Notes under the pieces: generated by a model
The model's input: the letters and a program-made list of their open reading frames with translations, nothing else
Told to the model about the DNA's origin: nothing
Databases searched by the model: none
Translations under genes and position numbers: made by a program
Part shown: one piece after another, positions 33,574 to 41,052 of the stretch
Position numbering within the stretch: position 1 is the stretch's first letter
Layout: each line of letters starts with the position of its first letter
Assembly: GCA_964372215.1 (NCBI GenBank)
Contig: CAYJQC010000003.1
Coordinates: 150,849-214,848 of the forward strand
DNA from: DAIMFL01 sp964372215
Lineage (GTDB): Bacteria; Pseudomonadota; Alphaproteobacteria; Dongiales; Dongiaceae
DNA length: 64,000 nucleotides
Direction of reading: 5' to 3'

Positions 33574-35106
33574 TCATGCGCTCAAGCCGAGGACCTTGGC
33601 GAGGCCGATGCGCTGCAGCTTGCCGGTGGCGCCCTTCGGGATCTCGGCCAGGAAGACGATTCTGCGCGGCACCTTGAAGTCGGCGAGCCGCGTCGAGACG
33701 AAGTCGCGCAGCTCGCGCTCGTTGGCCTCGCCGCCTTCCTTCAGCACCACGGCGGCGGCGACCTCCTCGCCCAGCTTGTCGTGGGGCAGGGCGAAGGTCA
33801 CGGCCTGGCCGACCGCCGGATGGTCGAGCAGCACCTCGTCGACCTCGCGCGGCGAGATCTTCTCGCCGCCGCGGTTGATGATCTCCTTCAGACGCCCGGT
33901 GATGGTGAGATAGCCGTCGGAGTCGATCGCCCCCTGGTCGCCGGTGCGGAACCAGCCGTCGGCGGTGAAGGCGGTGGCGTTGGCGGCCGGGTTCTCGAGA
34001 TAGCCTGACGTGACGTTGCGCCCTCGGATCACCACCTCGCCGGTCGCACCGGCGGGCCGCGGGCGTTCGTCCTCGCCGATCACGCGGACCTCGGGGCCGG
34101 CGGCGATGCCGACCGAGCCCGGCTTGCGGGCACGCGGCGGCAGCGGGTTGCTGGTCATCTGATGCGCCGCCTCGGTCATGCCGTAGGACTCGATCACCGG
34201 GCAGCCGAAGGTTTCCTCGAGTCCCGCCATCACCTGGGGCGGCAGGGACGAGGACGAGGAGCGGATGAAGCGCAGCCTGCGCCGCGAGATCACCTCGGCA
34301 TTGCGTGTCGAGCGGCCCAGGATCGCCTGGTGCATGGTCGGCACCGCGGTGTACCAGGAGGGTGCCGCGTCATCGAGCCAGGCGAAGAACCTGAGGGCGT
34401 TGAAGCCCGGCGTGCAGTAGGTGCTGCCGCCGGCGGCGAGCGACGCCAGCACGGCGGCCACCAGCCCGTGGATGTGGAACAGCGGCATGATGTTGACGCA
34501 CCGGTCGGTCGGGCCGAGGCTCAGCACCTTGCCGATGTTGCCGGCGGAAGCGACCAGGTTGGCTTGCGCGAGCGGCACCATCTTGGGCCGCGACGTGGTG
34601 CCCGAGGTATGCAGGATGAGGCCGATATCGTCGGCCTGGGCATAGCCGTCGCTCTTGGCGGCGCCGGGTGCCGCGTCTGATGGCTCCAGCGCGAAGCCGC
34701 CGGCCGGGCCATCCACGTTCGGCACCAGTTCGATCACCGGCAGCTTGCGGCTCGCCGCCACCGCGCGCGCCGGCGAGTCCATGCTGGCCTGGATCACCAG
34801 GGCGCGGGCGTCGAGGTCGCCGAGATAGAAATCGAACTCCTCCGCGCGATAGGCCGGGTTGAGCGGCGCGGTCACCGCCGCCGCGGCAACCGACAGGAAC
34901 GCCGACGCCATCTCCGGGCCGTTCGGCAGGACGATGGCGACGGCGTCGCCGCGCCCGATGCCGAGGGCGTTCAGCCGCGCGACGGTGGCCGCGATCTGAC
35001 GCGCGAGCGTGCCGTGGCTCATGGCGTCGCGCCCCGGCGCAGCCAGCGCCGGCCGCGCCGCGTCGGCCGACCCAAGCATGGCGGCAATCGTTCCCGTCGG
35101 CATCAT
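33574..35106 (-). CDS. Acyl-CoA synthetase, oxalate--CoA ligase-like
   Basis: 510 residues from ATG 35106 (GGAGG 9 bases upstream). The AMP-binding P-loop LILHTSGTTSRPKMVPL, YGMTEAAHQMTSNPLPP (A5 motif region) and the C-terminal GRLKEIINRGGEKISPREVDE and KGATGKLQR (catalytic Lys) are complete. The HQMTSNPLPP...KPGSVG wording is that of the AAE3/Pcs60 oxalyl-CoA synthetase group, hence the call; other small acids are possible. It activates a carboxylate with ATP and CoA. Its operon partner is the PanE-like reductase; the GntR regulator gene lies 61 bases upstream. Confidence 0.87.
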   Translation of the reverse strand: MMPTGTIAAMLGSADAARPALAAPGRDAMSHGTLARQIAATVARLNALGIGRGDAVAIVLPNGPEMASAFLSVAAAAVTAPLNPAYRAEEFDFYLGDLDARALVIQASMDSPARAVAASRKLPVIELVPNVDGPAGGFALEPSDAAPGAAKSDGYAQADDIGLILHTSGTTSRPKMVPLAQANLVASAGNIGKVLSLGPTDRCVNIMPLFHIHGLVAAVLASLAAGGSTYCTPGFNALRFFAWLDDAAPSWYTAVPTMHQAILGRSTRNAEVISRRRLRFIRSSSSSLPPQVMAGLEETFGCPVIESYGMTEAAHQMTSNPLPPRARKPGSVGIAAGPEVRVIGEDERPRPAGATGEVVIRGRNVTSGYLENPAANATAFTADGWFRTGDQGAIDSDGYLTITGRLKEIINRGGEKISPREVDEVLLDHPAVGQAVTFALPHDKLGEEVAAAVVLKEGGEANERELRDFVSTRLADFKVPRRIVFLAEIPKGATGKLQRIGLAKVLGLSA

Positions 35107-35167
35107 CCGATCCGTCCTCCGCAATCCATTCTTGGTGTTCTCTGGTGGCTTGGTGTTCCCTGGTGGC

Positions 35168-35860
35168 TCAGTCGTCGGCGAGCGCGCGCAGCAGATTGCG
35201 CTCGACGTTCTCCAGATGGCGGCGCATGCATTTCGCGGCCCGTTCCAGATCGCGGTCCTCGATGGCGTCGACCAGCGCGTCGTGCTCGGCGAAGCTGTGA
35301 TGGTCGGGATCCGGCTTCACCTTGTTGGCGCGCAGCCGCCCCCAGGCGACCGCGCGGCGCACCGCGTTGAGGGTGTCGAGCAGCGCCAGCAGCAGATTGT
35401 TCTGCGTCGACTCGGCGATCACCCGGTGCAGCCGGTTGTCCCAGTTCTCGTATTGCCGCCAGCTGGTGGCGGCGCGGCTCTTCTTCAGGCACTGCCGCAT
35501 CTCGGCGATCTGCTCCGAGGTGGCGTTGAGCGCGGACAGGCGGGCCACCACCGGCTCCAGCAGCAGGCGCGTGCGCATCACCTCGCCGGGGTTGGTGCGC
35601 CGGGTGATGGCGGACAGGTCGGCGAAGCTGTCGATCGGCCGGCTGCCGACGAAGGTGCCCTTGCCGACATGGCGCCAGAGCTGACCCTCGGCCTCGAGCG
35701 TCGCCAGCGCCTTGCGGAGCTCGGCGCGGCTGATGCCGAGCGCCAGGCAAAGTTGCCGCTCCGGCGGCAGACGGCTGTCGTCGGTGATCTCCGCCTGGGC
35801 CAGATAGGCCCGAAGCTGAGTCAGCGTACCCTCTTCTTCGACCTTGTGAATCGCCGTCAT
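35168..35860 (-). CDS. GntR family regulator, FadR/FCD subgroup
   Basis: 230 residues from ATG 35860. Winged HTH (about 10-75; LPPERQLCLALGISRAELRKAL and RHVGKGTFVGSRP) plus an FCD ligand domain with the metal-binding pattern across RLLLEPVVARL, NWDNRLHRVIAE and HDALVDAIEDRD...MRRHLENV. FCD proteins bind small organic acids. An ATTGGT-N3-ACCAAT operator overlaps its own start codon, so autorepression is likely, with the divergent importer as second target. No SD is visible. Confidence 0.9.
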   Translation of the reverse strand: MTAIHKVEEEGTLTQLRAYLAQAEITDDSRLPPERQLCLALGISRAELRKALATLEAEGQLWRHVGKGTFVGSRPIDSFADLSAITRRTNPGEVMRTRLLLEPVVARLSALNATSEQIAEMRQCLKKSRAATSWRQYENWDNRLHRVIAESTQNNLLLALLDTLNAVRRAVAWGRLRANKVKPDPDHHSFAEHDALVDAIEDRDLERAAKCMRRHLENVERNLLRALADD

Positions 35861-35873
35861 TGGTGAAACCAAT
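35859..35873. promoter_or_regulatory. GntR/FCD operator ATTGGT-N3-ACCAAT over the regulator start codon
   Basis: Perfect 6-base arms ATTGGT and ACCAAT around GAA. This is the consensus described for FadR-subgroup regulators such as PdhR and LldR. It includes the last two bases of the ATG complement, so a bound repressor would block translation-start DNA or early elongation. A second symmetric word, TTGGA...TCCAA (35876-35889), follows immediately. Confidence 0.75.
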
Positions 35874-35942
35874 TTTTGGATTGGTCCAAGGACTATCGCA
35901 ATATGTCCGGCGGAATGCAACAGTAACCTTGACTCTGTTCAA

Positions 35943-35971
35943 AACCAAGATCTACCATTGCTAAATTGGTT
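35943..35971. promoter_or_regulatory. Second FCD-type element in front of the divergent importer
   Basis: AACCAA (35943-35948) and TTGGTT (35966-35971) are inverted half-sites of the same TTGGT/ACCAA words, 75-103 bases before the importer binding-protein start. Spacing differs from the 3-base consensus, so it may be two half-sites. It supports control of the importer by the adjacent GntR protein. Confidence 0.45.
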
Positions 35972-36045
35972 CATAACTGCGCGAGCGCCGGTCGGAGCGG
36001 GCCGGCGGATCGCGCAGACAACGACAAGCAACCAGGGAGGATCTC

Positions 36046-37044
36046 ATGACCACATCGCGTGGATTCGTCGCGTCGGCCGCGGGGCTCGCCACCGCGGCGC
36101 TGCTGGCGCTGTCGCCGGTTCCGGCGGCCGCCGAGGGCCAGATGCACATCGCCTTCGGCGACATCGCCACCATCGAAACCCTGCCGTTCCAGATCGCCAT
36201 CGAGCGCACCAAGGAACGCGGCGTCGATGTCGAGGTGAGCTACCTGAAGTCCGAGGACATCGCCGCCCAGGCGGTGGTCGGCGGCCAGGCCGATATCGGC
36301 GTCGGCACGCCCTATGCGCTGCTGCAGAAGGTCAAGGCGCCGATCCGCATCTTCTACCAGCTGAGCGCGCTGCGCTTCTTCCCGGTGGTCAACACCGAGT
36401 TCTACAAGGACTGGAAGGATCTCGACGGCCAGGTGATGACCGTGCATTCGCGCGGTTCGGGCACCGAGGCGATCATGAAGCTGATGGCCCAGCGCCACGG
36501 CATCGCCTACAGCGAGATTTCCTACGTGCCGGGTTCGGAGGTGCGCGCCGGCGCCATGCTGCAGGGCACCATCAAGGCGACCATCGTCGATTCCGCCAAC
36601 CGCACGCTGCTGCTCAGCAAGGCGCCGGACAAGTTCATGGTGCTGCCGATGGAGGGGATCAACGCCAGCGACGAAGCGCTCTACGCCAACACCGAGTTCC
36701 TGAAGGAGCAGCAGGGCGCCGTCGACATCCTGGTCGAGGAGCTGATCCGGACCACCCGCGAGGTCAACGCCAACCCGGCCGTCGTCGCGGAGCTGCGCAA
36801 GCAGTACAACCTGCTGCCCGATCTGCCGGCCGAGGAAGAGGCGGAGATGGTGCCGTACTATCAGGAAGCGGTCGCCTCCAGCGCCTTCCCGAACGACGGC
36901 GGCAACCAGCAGTCGGCCAAGGACGACTTCGAGTTCTACGGCCTGGCCGGCCAGCTCGAGGGCGATCCCGCCACCCTCCAGGTCGCCGATTTCTGGGACT
37001 TCGGGTCGCTCGACCGCGCGCTGCAGAAGCTCGGCATGCAGTAG
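36046..37044 (+). CDS. NitT/TauT-type ABC transporter substrate-binding protein
   Basis: 332 residues. The signal peptide MTTSRGFVASAAGLATAALLALSP ends near PAAA-EGQ (about residue 28). IAFGDIATIETLPFQIAIERTKERG and GGQADIGVGTPYALL are typical of NMT1/NrtA-like binding proteins. SD GGGAGG at 36034-36039. The ligand is unknown; aromatic or small organic acids are plausible given the FAH hydrolase downstream. First gene of a five-gene operon. Confidence 0.9.
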   Translation: MTTSRGFVASAAGLATAALLALSPVPAAAEGQMHIAFGDIATIETLPFQIAIERTKERGVDVEVSYLKSEDIAAQAVVGGQADIGVGTPYALLQKVKAPIRIFYQLSALRFFPVVNTEFYKDWKDLDGQVMTVHSRGSGTEAIMKLMAQRHGIAYSEISYVPGSEVRAGAMLQGTIKATIVDSANRTLLLSKAPDKFMVLPMEGINASDEALYANTEFLKEQQGAVDILVEELIRTTREVNANPAVVAELRKQYNLLPDLPAEEEAEMVPYYQEAVASSAFPNDGGNQQSAKDDFEFYGLAGQLEGDPATLQVADFWDFGSLDRALQKLGMQ

Positions 37045-37072
37045 GCGGCCGGCTTCGGGAACGCGGCGAGCC

Positions 37073-37912
37073 ATGCAGGTCAGAGCCGTAGGCGACGCCG
37101 ACGCGGAAGCCTCCGCGTCGGCGCTCGCCGCGCATTCGGCGAGGCAGGCGGGCAGCCGGCGGCGCTACGCGGCGCTGTGCTGGCGTCTCGCCTCGATCGC
37201 CCTGTTCTGCGGCCTGTGGGAACTGGCCGGGCGGATTCCGATCAACCTCGCCTTCCCCAGCTTCACGGCGACCGCCGCGGCGTTCCTGGCGCTGGTCGCC
37301 GATGGCAGCCTGCCCAAGGCCTATGTCAGCACCCTGGTGCCGCTGGTCATCGGGGTCGTCGTGTCGGCGGTGCTGGGGGTCGGGGTCGGCGTGCTGATGG
37401 GCCTGCGGCGCGGCGCGGAATGGCTCGGCGCGCCGGTGTTCATCGTGCTGCAGGCGGCGCCCATGGCGGCGCTCATCCCGCTGATCACCTTCGTCTACGG
37501 CATCGGCCTGACCGCCAAGACCCTGGCGGTCATCATGCTGGCGCTGCCGGTCATCGTGCTCAATTGCTACAAGGCGGTGCGCAACGTGAATCCGTCGCTG
37601 CTCGCCATGTGCCGCTCGTTCCTGGGCAGCTCCCGGCAGGAGGTCTGGAAGATCGTGATCCCCGACGCCAGCCCGGTGATCTTCGCCGGCCTGCGGCTCG
37701 GCGTCGCCGCCGGCTTCATCGGCGTGGTGCTGGCCGAGCTGCTGATCACGCCGACCGGGATCGGCGATCTCATCACCTATCACCGTGCGGTCGCCGACTA
37801 TGCCGAGATGTACGCGGTGATCGCCTCGATCATTCTGTTCTCGGCGCTGACCCTGGCGGTCATGCAGCGGGTCGAGTCCACCCTGTTCCGACCCGAGAAG
37901 CGGGCAGGCTGA
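37073..37912 (+). CDS. ABC transporter permease (NitT/TauT type), first
   Basis: 279 residues with about six hydrophobic segments. The N-terminal 30 residues are a polar Ala/Ser/Arg-rich tail. The EAA loop is MCRSFLGSSRQEVWKIVIPDASP (about 181-203), GLRLGVAAGFIGVVLAELL follows. Its stop is 3 bases from the ATPase GTG. Together with the second permease (38734) it gives a system in which two different permease genes flank the ATPase gene, suggesting a heterodimeric channel. Confidence 0.92.
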   Translation: MQVRAVGDADAEASASALAAHSARQAGSRRRYAALCWRLASIALFCGLWELAGRIPINLAFPSFTATAAAFLALVADGSLPKAYVSTLVPLVIGVVVSAVLGVGVGVLMGLRRGAEWLGAPVFIVLQAAPMAALIPLITFVYGIGLTAKTLAVIMLALPVIVLNCYKAVRNVNPSLLAMCRSFLGSSRQEVWKIVIPDASPVIFAGLRLGVAAGFIGVVLAELLITPTGIGDLITYHRAVADYAEMYAVIASIILFSALTLAVMQRVESTLFRPEKRAG

Positions 37913-37915
37913 ACC

Positions 37916-38728
37916 GTGACGGCAGTGCAGCGGAAGGAAACATTCGAATTGGCTGAGGCACCCGGTCCGGTCGCGGGCATCGTCGAGGTGCGCGGCATCT
38001 CCAAAACCTATGACGGCGGCGTCGAGGCGTTGCGCGGCATCGACCTGGACTTCCCGAGCGGTGCGCTGACCTCGCTGCTCGGTCCCTCCGGCTGCGGCAA
38101 GACCACCCTGCTCAAGATCATCGCCGGGCTGCTGCCGGCGAGCGCGGGCGAGGTCCGGGTCAAGGGCAAGCCGGTCAGCGGGCCGGGGCCGGAGCGCGCG
38201 TTCGTGTTCCAGGACTTCGCGCTGATGCCGTGGGCCAGCGTCCTGCGCAACGTCGCCTTCGGGCTCGAGCTCAGGGGCGTGCCGCGGCGCGAGCGCGAGG
38301 AGGCCGCGCGCGGCCACATCGCGCGGGTCGGCCTGTCCGGATTCGAGGCGCGCTATCCGCACGAGCTGTCGGGCGGCATGCGCCAGCGCGTCGGCCTGGC
38401 CCGCGCGCTCGCCGTCGACGCCGACGTGCTGCTGCTGGACGAGCCGTTCTCGGCGGTCGACGAGCAGACGAGGCGCAAGTTCCAGGAGGACCTGCTGCAG
38501 CTCGTGGCCGAGGAGCGCAAGACCTTCATCTTCGTCACCCATTCGATCGAGGAGGCGGTCTATGTCTCCGACCGGATCGTGCTGCTGTCGCCGCGGCCGG
38601 GCCGCATCGCCCAGGTGATCGAACCGACCATCGACCGCGCCGTCGGCGCCGACGCGATCCGTCGCGACCGGCACTATCTCGACACCGTCGAGGAGATCTG
38701 GCACGGCCTGCGGGCCTACGTGGAGTAG
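37916..38728 (+). CDS. ABC transporter ATPase (NitT/TauT type)
   Basis: 270 residues from GTG 37916. Walker A GPSGCGKTT (about 57-65), Q-loop AFVFQDFALMPWAS, signature LSGGMRQRVGLARAL, Walker B VLLLDEPFSAVD and switch THSIEEA are consensus for the SsuB/TauB/NrtD group. It begins 3 bases after the first permease and is followed 5 bases later by the second. Confidence 0.94.
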   Translation: MTAVQRKETFELAEAPGPVAGIVEVRGISKTYDGGVEALRGIDLDFPSGALTSLLGPSGCGKTTLLKIIAGLLPASAGEVRVKGKPVSGPGPERAFVFQDFALMPWASVLRNVAFGLELRGVPRREREEAARGHIARVGLSGFEARYPHELSGGMRQRVGLARALAVDADVLLLDEPFSAVDEQTRRKFQEDLLQLVAEERKTFIFVTHSIEEAVYVSDRIVLLSPRPGRIAQVIEPTIDRAVGADAIRRDRHYLDTVEEIWHGLRAYVE

Positions 38729-38733
38729 GTGCG

Positions 38734-39489
38734 GTGACGCTGTTCGGCTACCGGCTGCCGATGATGGCCTCGCTCCTGGTCTGGTGCGGGCTCTGGGAGA
38801 TCGTCGGCCAGAGCGGCGCGCTGCTCATCATTCCGCCGTTCAGCGGGGTTCTGGCGAGCCTGGTCGACCTGGTGCAGCTCGGCAAGTTCCAGGTGGCGAC
38901 GGTGATCACCCTGCGGGCCTTCGCCATCGGCATGGTCCTGGCGGTCGCGGTCGGCGTGCCGCTCGGCCTGCTGATGGGCCGGGTGCGGGCGATCGACAAC
39001 CTGCTGGGCATGTGGGTCGACCTGTTCGTCAGCGCGCCGCTCTCCGCCCTGGTGCCGGTGCTGATGATCCTGTTCGGCCTCGGCGAGACCACCATCGTCG
39101 TCACCGTGTTCCTGTTCGCGGTCTGGATCATCGTGCTCGATACCCGCGCCGGCGTGCGGCACATCGCGCCGTCGCTGATCGAGATGGGCAGGAGCTTCGG
39201 CGCCGGCCGGCTCGCGCTCTATACCCGCATCGTCGCCTGGGCGGCGCTGCCGGAGATTCTGGCCGGGGTGCGCATCGGCTTCATCCGCGGGGTCAAGGGC
39301 GTGGTCATCGGCCAGCTTCTGGTGTCGGTGATCGGCTATGGCGAGCTGTTCGAGATCTATTCGCGGAACTTCCTGATGGAGGAGTTCTGGGCGCTCACCA
39401 TCCTGCTGTTCGCCTTCGCCATGATCGTCGCCGAGCTGATCGGCATCCTCGAGAAACGCGTCGAGTATTACGCTGGAGTGAGACACTGA
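38734..39489 (+). CDS. ABC transporter permease (NitT/TauT type), second
   Basis: 251 residues from GTG 38734, with GGAG at 38722-38725; the frame upstream is a shadow of the ATPase gene. Six hydrophobic segments, EAA loop EMGRSFGAGRLALYTRIVAWAALP. The stop TGA shares one base with the ATG of the next gene (TGATG, 39487-39491), so translation is coupled. Confidence 0.92.
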   Translation: MTLFGYRLPMMASLLVWCGLWEIVGQSGALLIIPPFSGVLASLVDLVQLGKFQVATVITLRAFAIGMVLAVAVGVPLGLLMGRVRAIDNLLGMWVDLFVSAPLSALVPVLMILFGLGETTIVVTVFLFAVWIIVLDTRAGVRHIAPSLIEMGRSFGAGRLALYTRIVAWAALPEILAGVRIGFIRGVKGVVIGQLLVSVIGYGELFEIYSRNFLMEEFWALTILLFAFAMIVAELIGILEKRVEYYAGVRH

Positions 39490-40187
39490 TGAACCGCGCG
39501 CCGCGCTTTGCCTTTCCGCCGCAGCCGCAGCCGAGCCTGGCGATCCGCGGCACCGACGAGCTGTTCCCGGTCCACCGCATCTATTGCGTCGGCCGCAACT
39601 ACGCCGAGCACGCGATCGAGATGGGGCACGATCCCGACCGCGAGCCGCCGTTCTTCTTCCAGAAGAATCCCGACAGCCTGGTGCCGGACGGCGGCGAGTT
39701 CCCCTATCCCGACGCCAGCAAGGACGTGCATCACGAGTTCGAGATGGTGGTGGCGCTCGGCGAGGGCGGCAAGGACATCGCGCTCGCGCGCGCCCTCGAC
39801 CACGTGTTCGGCTATGCCGTCGGGCTCGACATGACCCGGCGCGATCTGCAGGGCGAGGCCAAGAAGCTCGGCCGGCCCTGGGAGGTCGGCAAGGCCTTCG
39901 AGCACGCCGCGCCGTGCTCCGCCGTGGTGCGCGCCAGCGAGATCGGCCATCCCGCCAAGGGCAAGGTCCGGCTCGAGGTCAACGGCAAGACCCGCCAGGA
40001 GGGCGACCTGGCGCAACTGATCTGGAAGGTGCCGGAGGTCATTTCCCACCTGTCCGGCCTGTTCACCCTGCGGCCGGGCGACCTCATCTATACCGGCACG
40101 CCGGCCGGGGTCGCCGCCGTCACGCGCGGCGACCGCCTGCATGGCAGCGTCGAGGGCGTCGGCGAGCTGACGGTGACGGTGGTTTGA
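39489..40187 (+). CDS. Fumarylacetoacetate hydrolase family protein
   Basis: 232 residues, the length of the small FAHD1-like branch. IYCVGRNYAEHAIEMGHD, HHEFEMVVALGEGG (metal-binding Glu residues), GLDMTRRDLQ and LIYTGTPAGVAAV are the family blocks. Members hydrolyse acylpyruvates or decarboxylate oxaloacetate and isomerise catechol-pathway intermediates. As the last gene of the importer operon it probably acts on the imported compound or its product. Confidence 0.92.
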   Translation: MNRAPRFAFPPQPQPSLAIRGTDELFPVHRIYCVGRNYAEHAIEMGHDPDREPPFFFQKNPDSLVPDGGEFPYPDASKDVHHEFEMVVALGEGGKDIALARALDHVFGYAVGLDMTRRDLQGEAKKLGRPWEVGKAFEHAAPCSAVVRASEIGHPAKGKVRLEVNGKTRQEGDLAQLIWKVPEVISHLSGLFTLRPGDLIYTGTPAGVAAVTRGDRLHGSVEGVGELTVTVV

Positions 40188-40221
40188 GCGGCAGGGCAGC
40201 CGCGGGCGCTGCCGGCGGAAC

Positions 40222-40731
40222 TCAGACGGCGAGGCTGAGGAACACCGCGCCGCCCTCCTCGAGCGGCGGCTCCGCCCCGGCCCGGCGATAGGCCCCGATG
40301 CCGTCGGCCCAGGGTTCGCGGTGCAGCCCGGCCGTCATGGATTCCTGAAACACCTGCTGGGCCAGGAACGCCAGCCGGCCCAGGGCGACCCCGAAGCGCA
40401 GCGGCCCGGCGGCCGCGCCGTCCGGCTCCGGCGGCCACGAATCGTCGCTCGGTCGCGCGGTCCGGCCGCTGGCGCCGTGCGAGGCCTCGCCGGTGGCGGC
40501 CCGCGGCCGGCGGCGCGTTCCCGTACTCGCTTCCTCGAAATCCGCGTCGTCCGCGTCGGCCCCGCGCCACGTCCGCCATGCCGCCGCGTCACCCCGGTCG
40601 TGCGGCCGGCCGCCCGGCACCGGATCGACGCGCCGCACCGGCGCCGCCACGGCGGTGCCGGGCGCAGCCGATCGCACCGACCCCGCCGGGGCCGGCAGCG
40701 ACAACAGGATTGGCCGTTGCAGCTCGATCAT
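40222..40731 (-). CDS. Hypothetical protein, low complexity
   Basis: 169 residues, no recognised family. The first 100 residues are Ala/Arg/Gly/Pro-rich and probably disordered (MIELQRPILLSLPAPAGSV at the start). The last 60 look foldable: RFGVALGRLAFLAQQVFQES, then LHREPWADGIGAYRRAGAEP. ATG without an SD. It is convergent with the FAH gene. It could be a genuine lineage-specific small protein; I cannot assign a role. Confidence 0.5.
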   Translation of the reverse strand: MIELQRPILLSLPAPAGSVRSAAPGTAVAAPVRRVDPVPGGRPHDRGDAAAWRTWRGADADDADFEEASTGTRRRPRAATGEASHGASGRTARPSDDSWPPEPDGAAAGPLRFGVALGRLAFLAQQVFQESMTAGLHREPWADGIGAYRRAGAEPPLEEGGAVFLSLAV

Positions 40732-41052
40732 CGAAGCGGCTCGCCCACACAGGATGGCGTCAATAATCTAGGATGGATTTGCCGAAAATACCATCCATTC
40801 TGGAAAACCCTCAGTGAAAATCCTGTGATCTCCAGAGTACGAACAAATTAACCAATGACATTTACCATATCGTCGTCGAAAACATGCCGGATTCTCAAAT
40901 AATGTCTTAGCTGCGGTGCTTTATGCGGACCGCGGCCGTCCATTCGCGGCGGCCCGACTTTATCGCTTGTTAAGGGGTGGACGCCTAGCTTGGGCACCGC
41001 GCGTTGCGGGGCTGTTGCGCTGCGCTGCACAGCCTTCAGGTAGGAGGTCCAT
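40732..41052. other. Divergent intergenic region, AT-richer, with one inverted repeat
   Basis: No gene seen. GGATGG (40771-40776) and CCATCC (40791-40796) form a symmetric element. The sequence 40760-40920 is AT-richer than its surroundings and is the likely promoter zone for the cyclic-di-GMP gene, but no convincing -35/-10 pair could be fixed. A search by eye for a GEMM-type c-di-GMP riboswitch found nothing. Confidence 0.5.

Noticed and set aside
35124..35124. TTG start at 35124 for the CoA ligase and TTG at 18479 for the RpiR regulator
   Set aside because: ATG 35106 has a good SD (GGAGG) and ATG 18443 begins the conserved part; the upstream TTGs add non-conserved residues only.
40732..41052. 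c-di-GMP (GEMM) riboswitch ahead of the GGDEF-EAL gene
   Set aside because: No match to the conserved CACGCACAGGGCAAACC-type core could be found.
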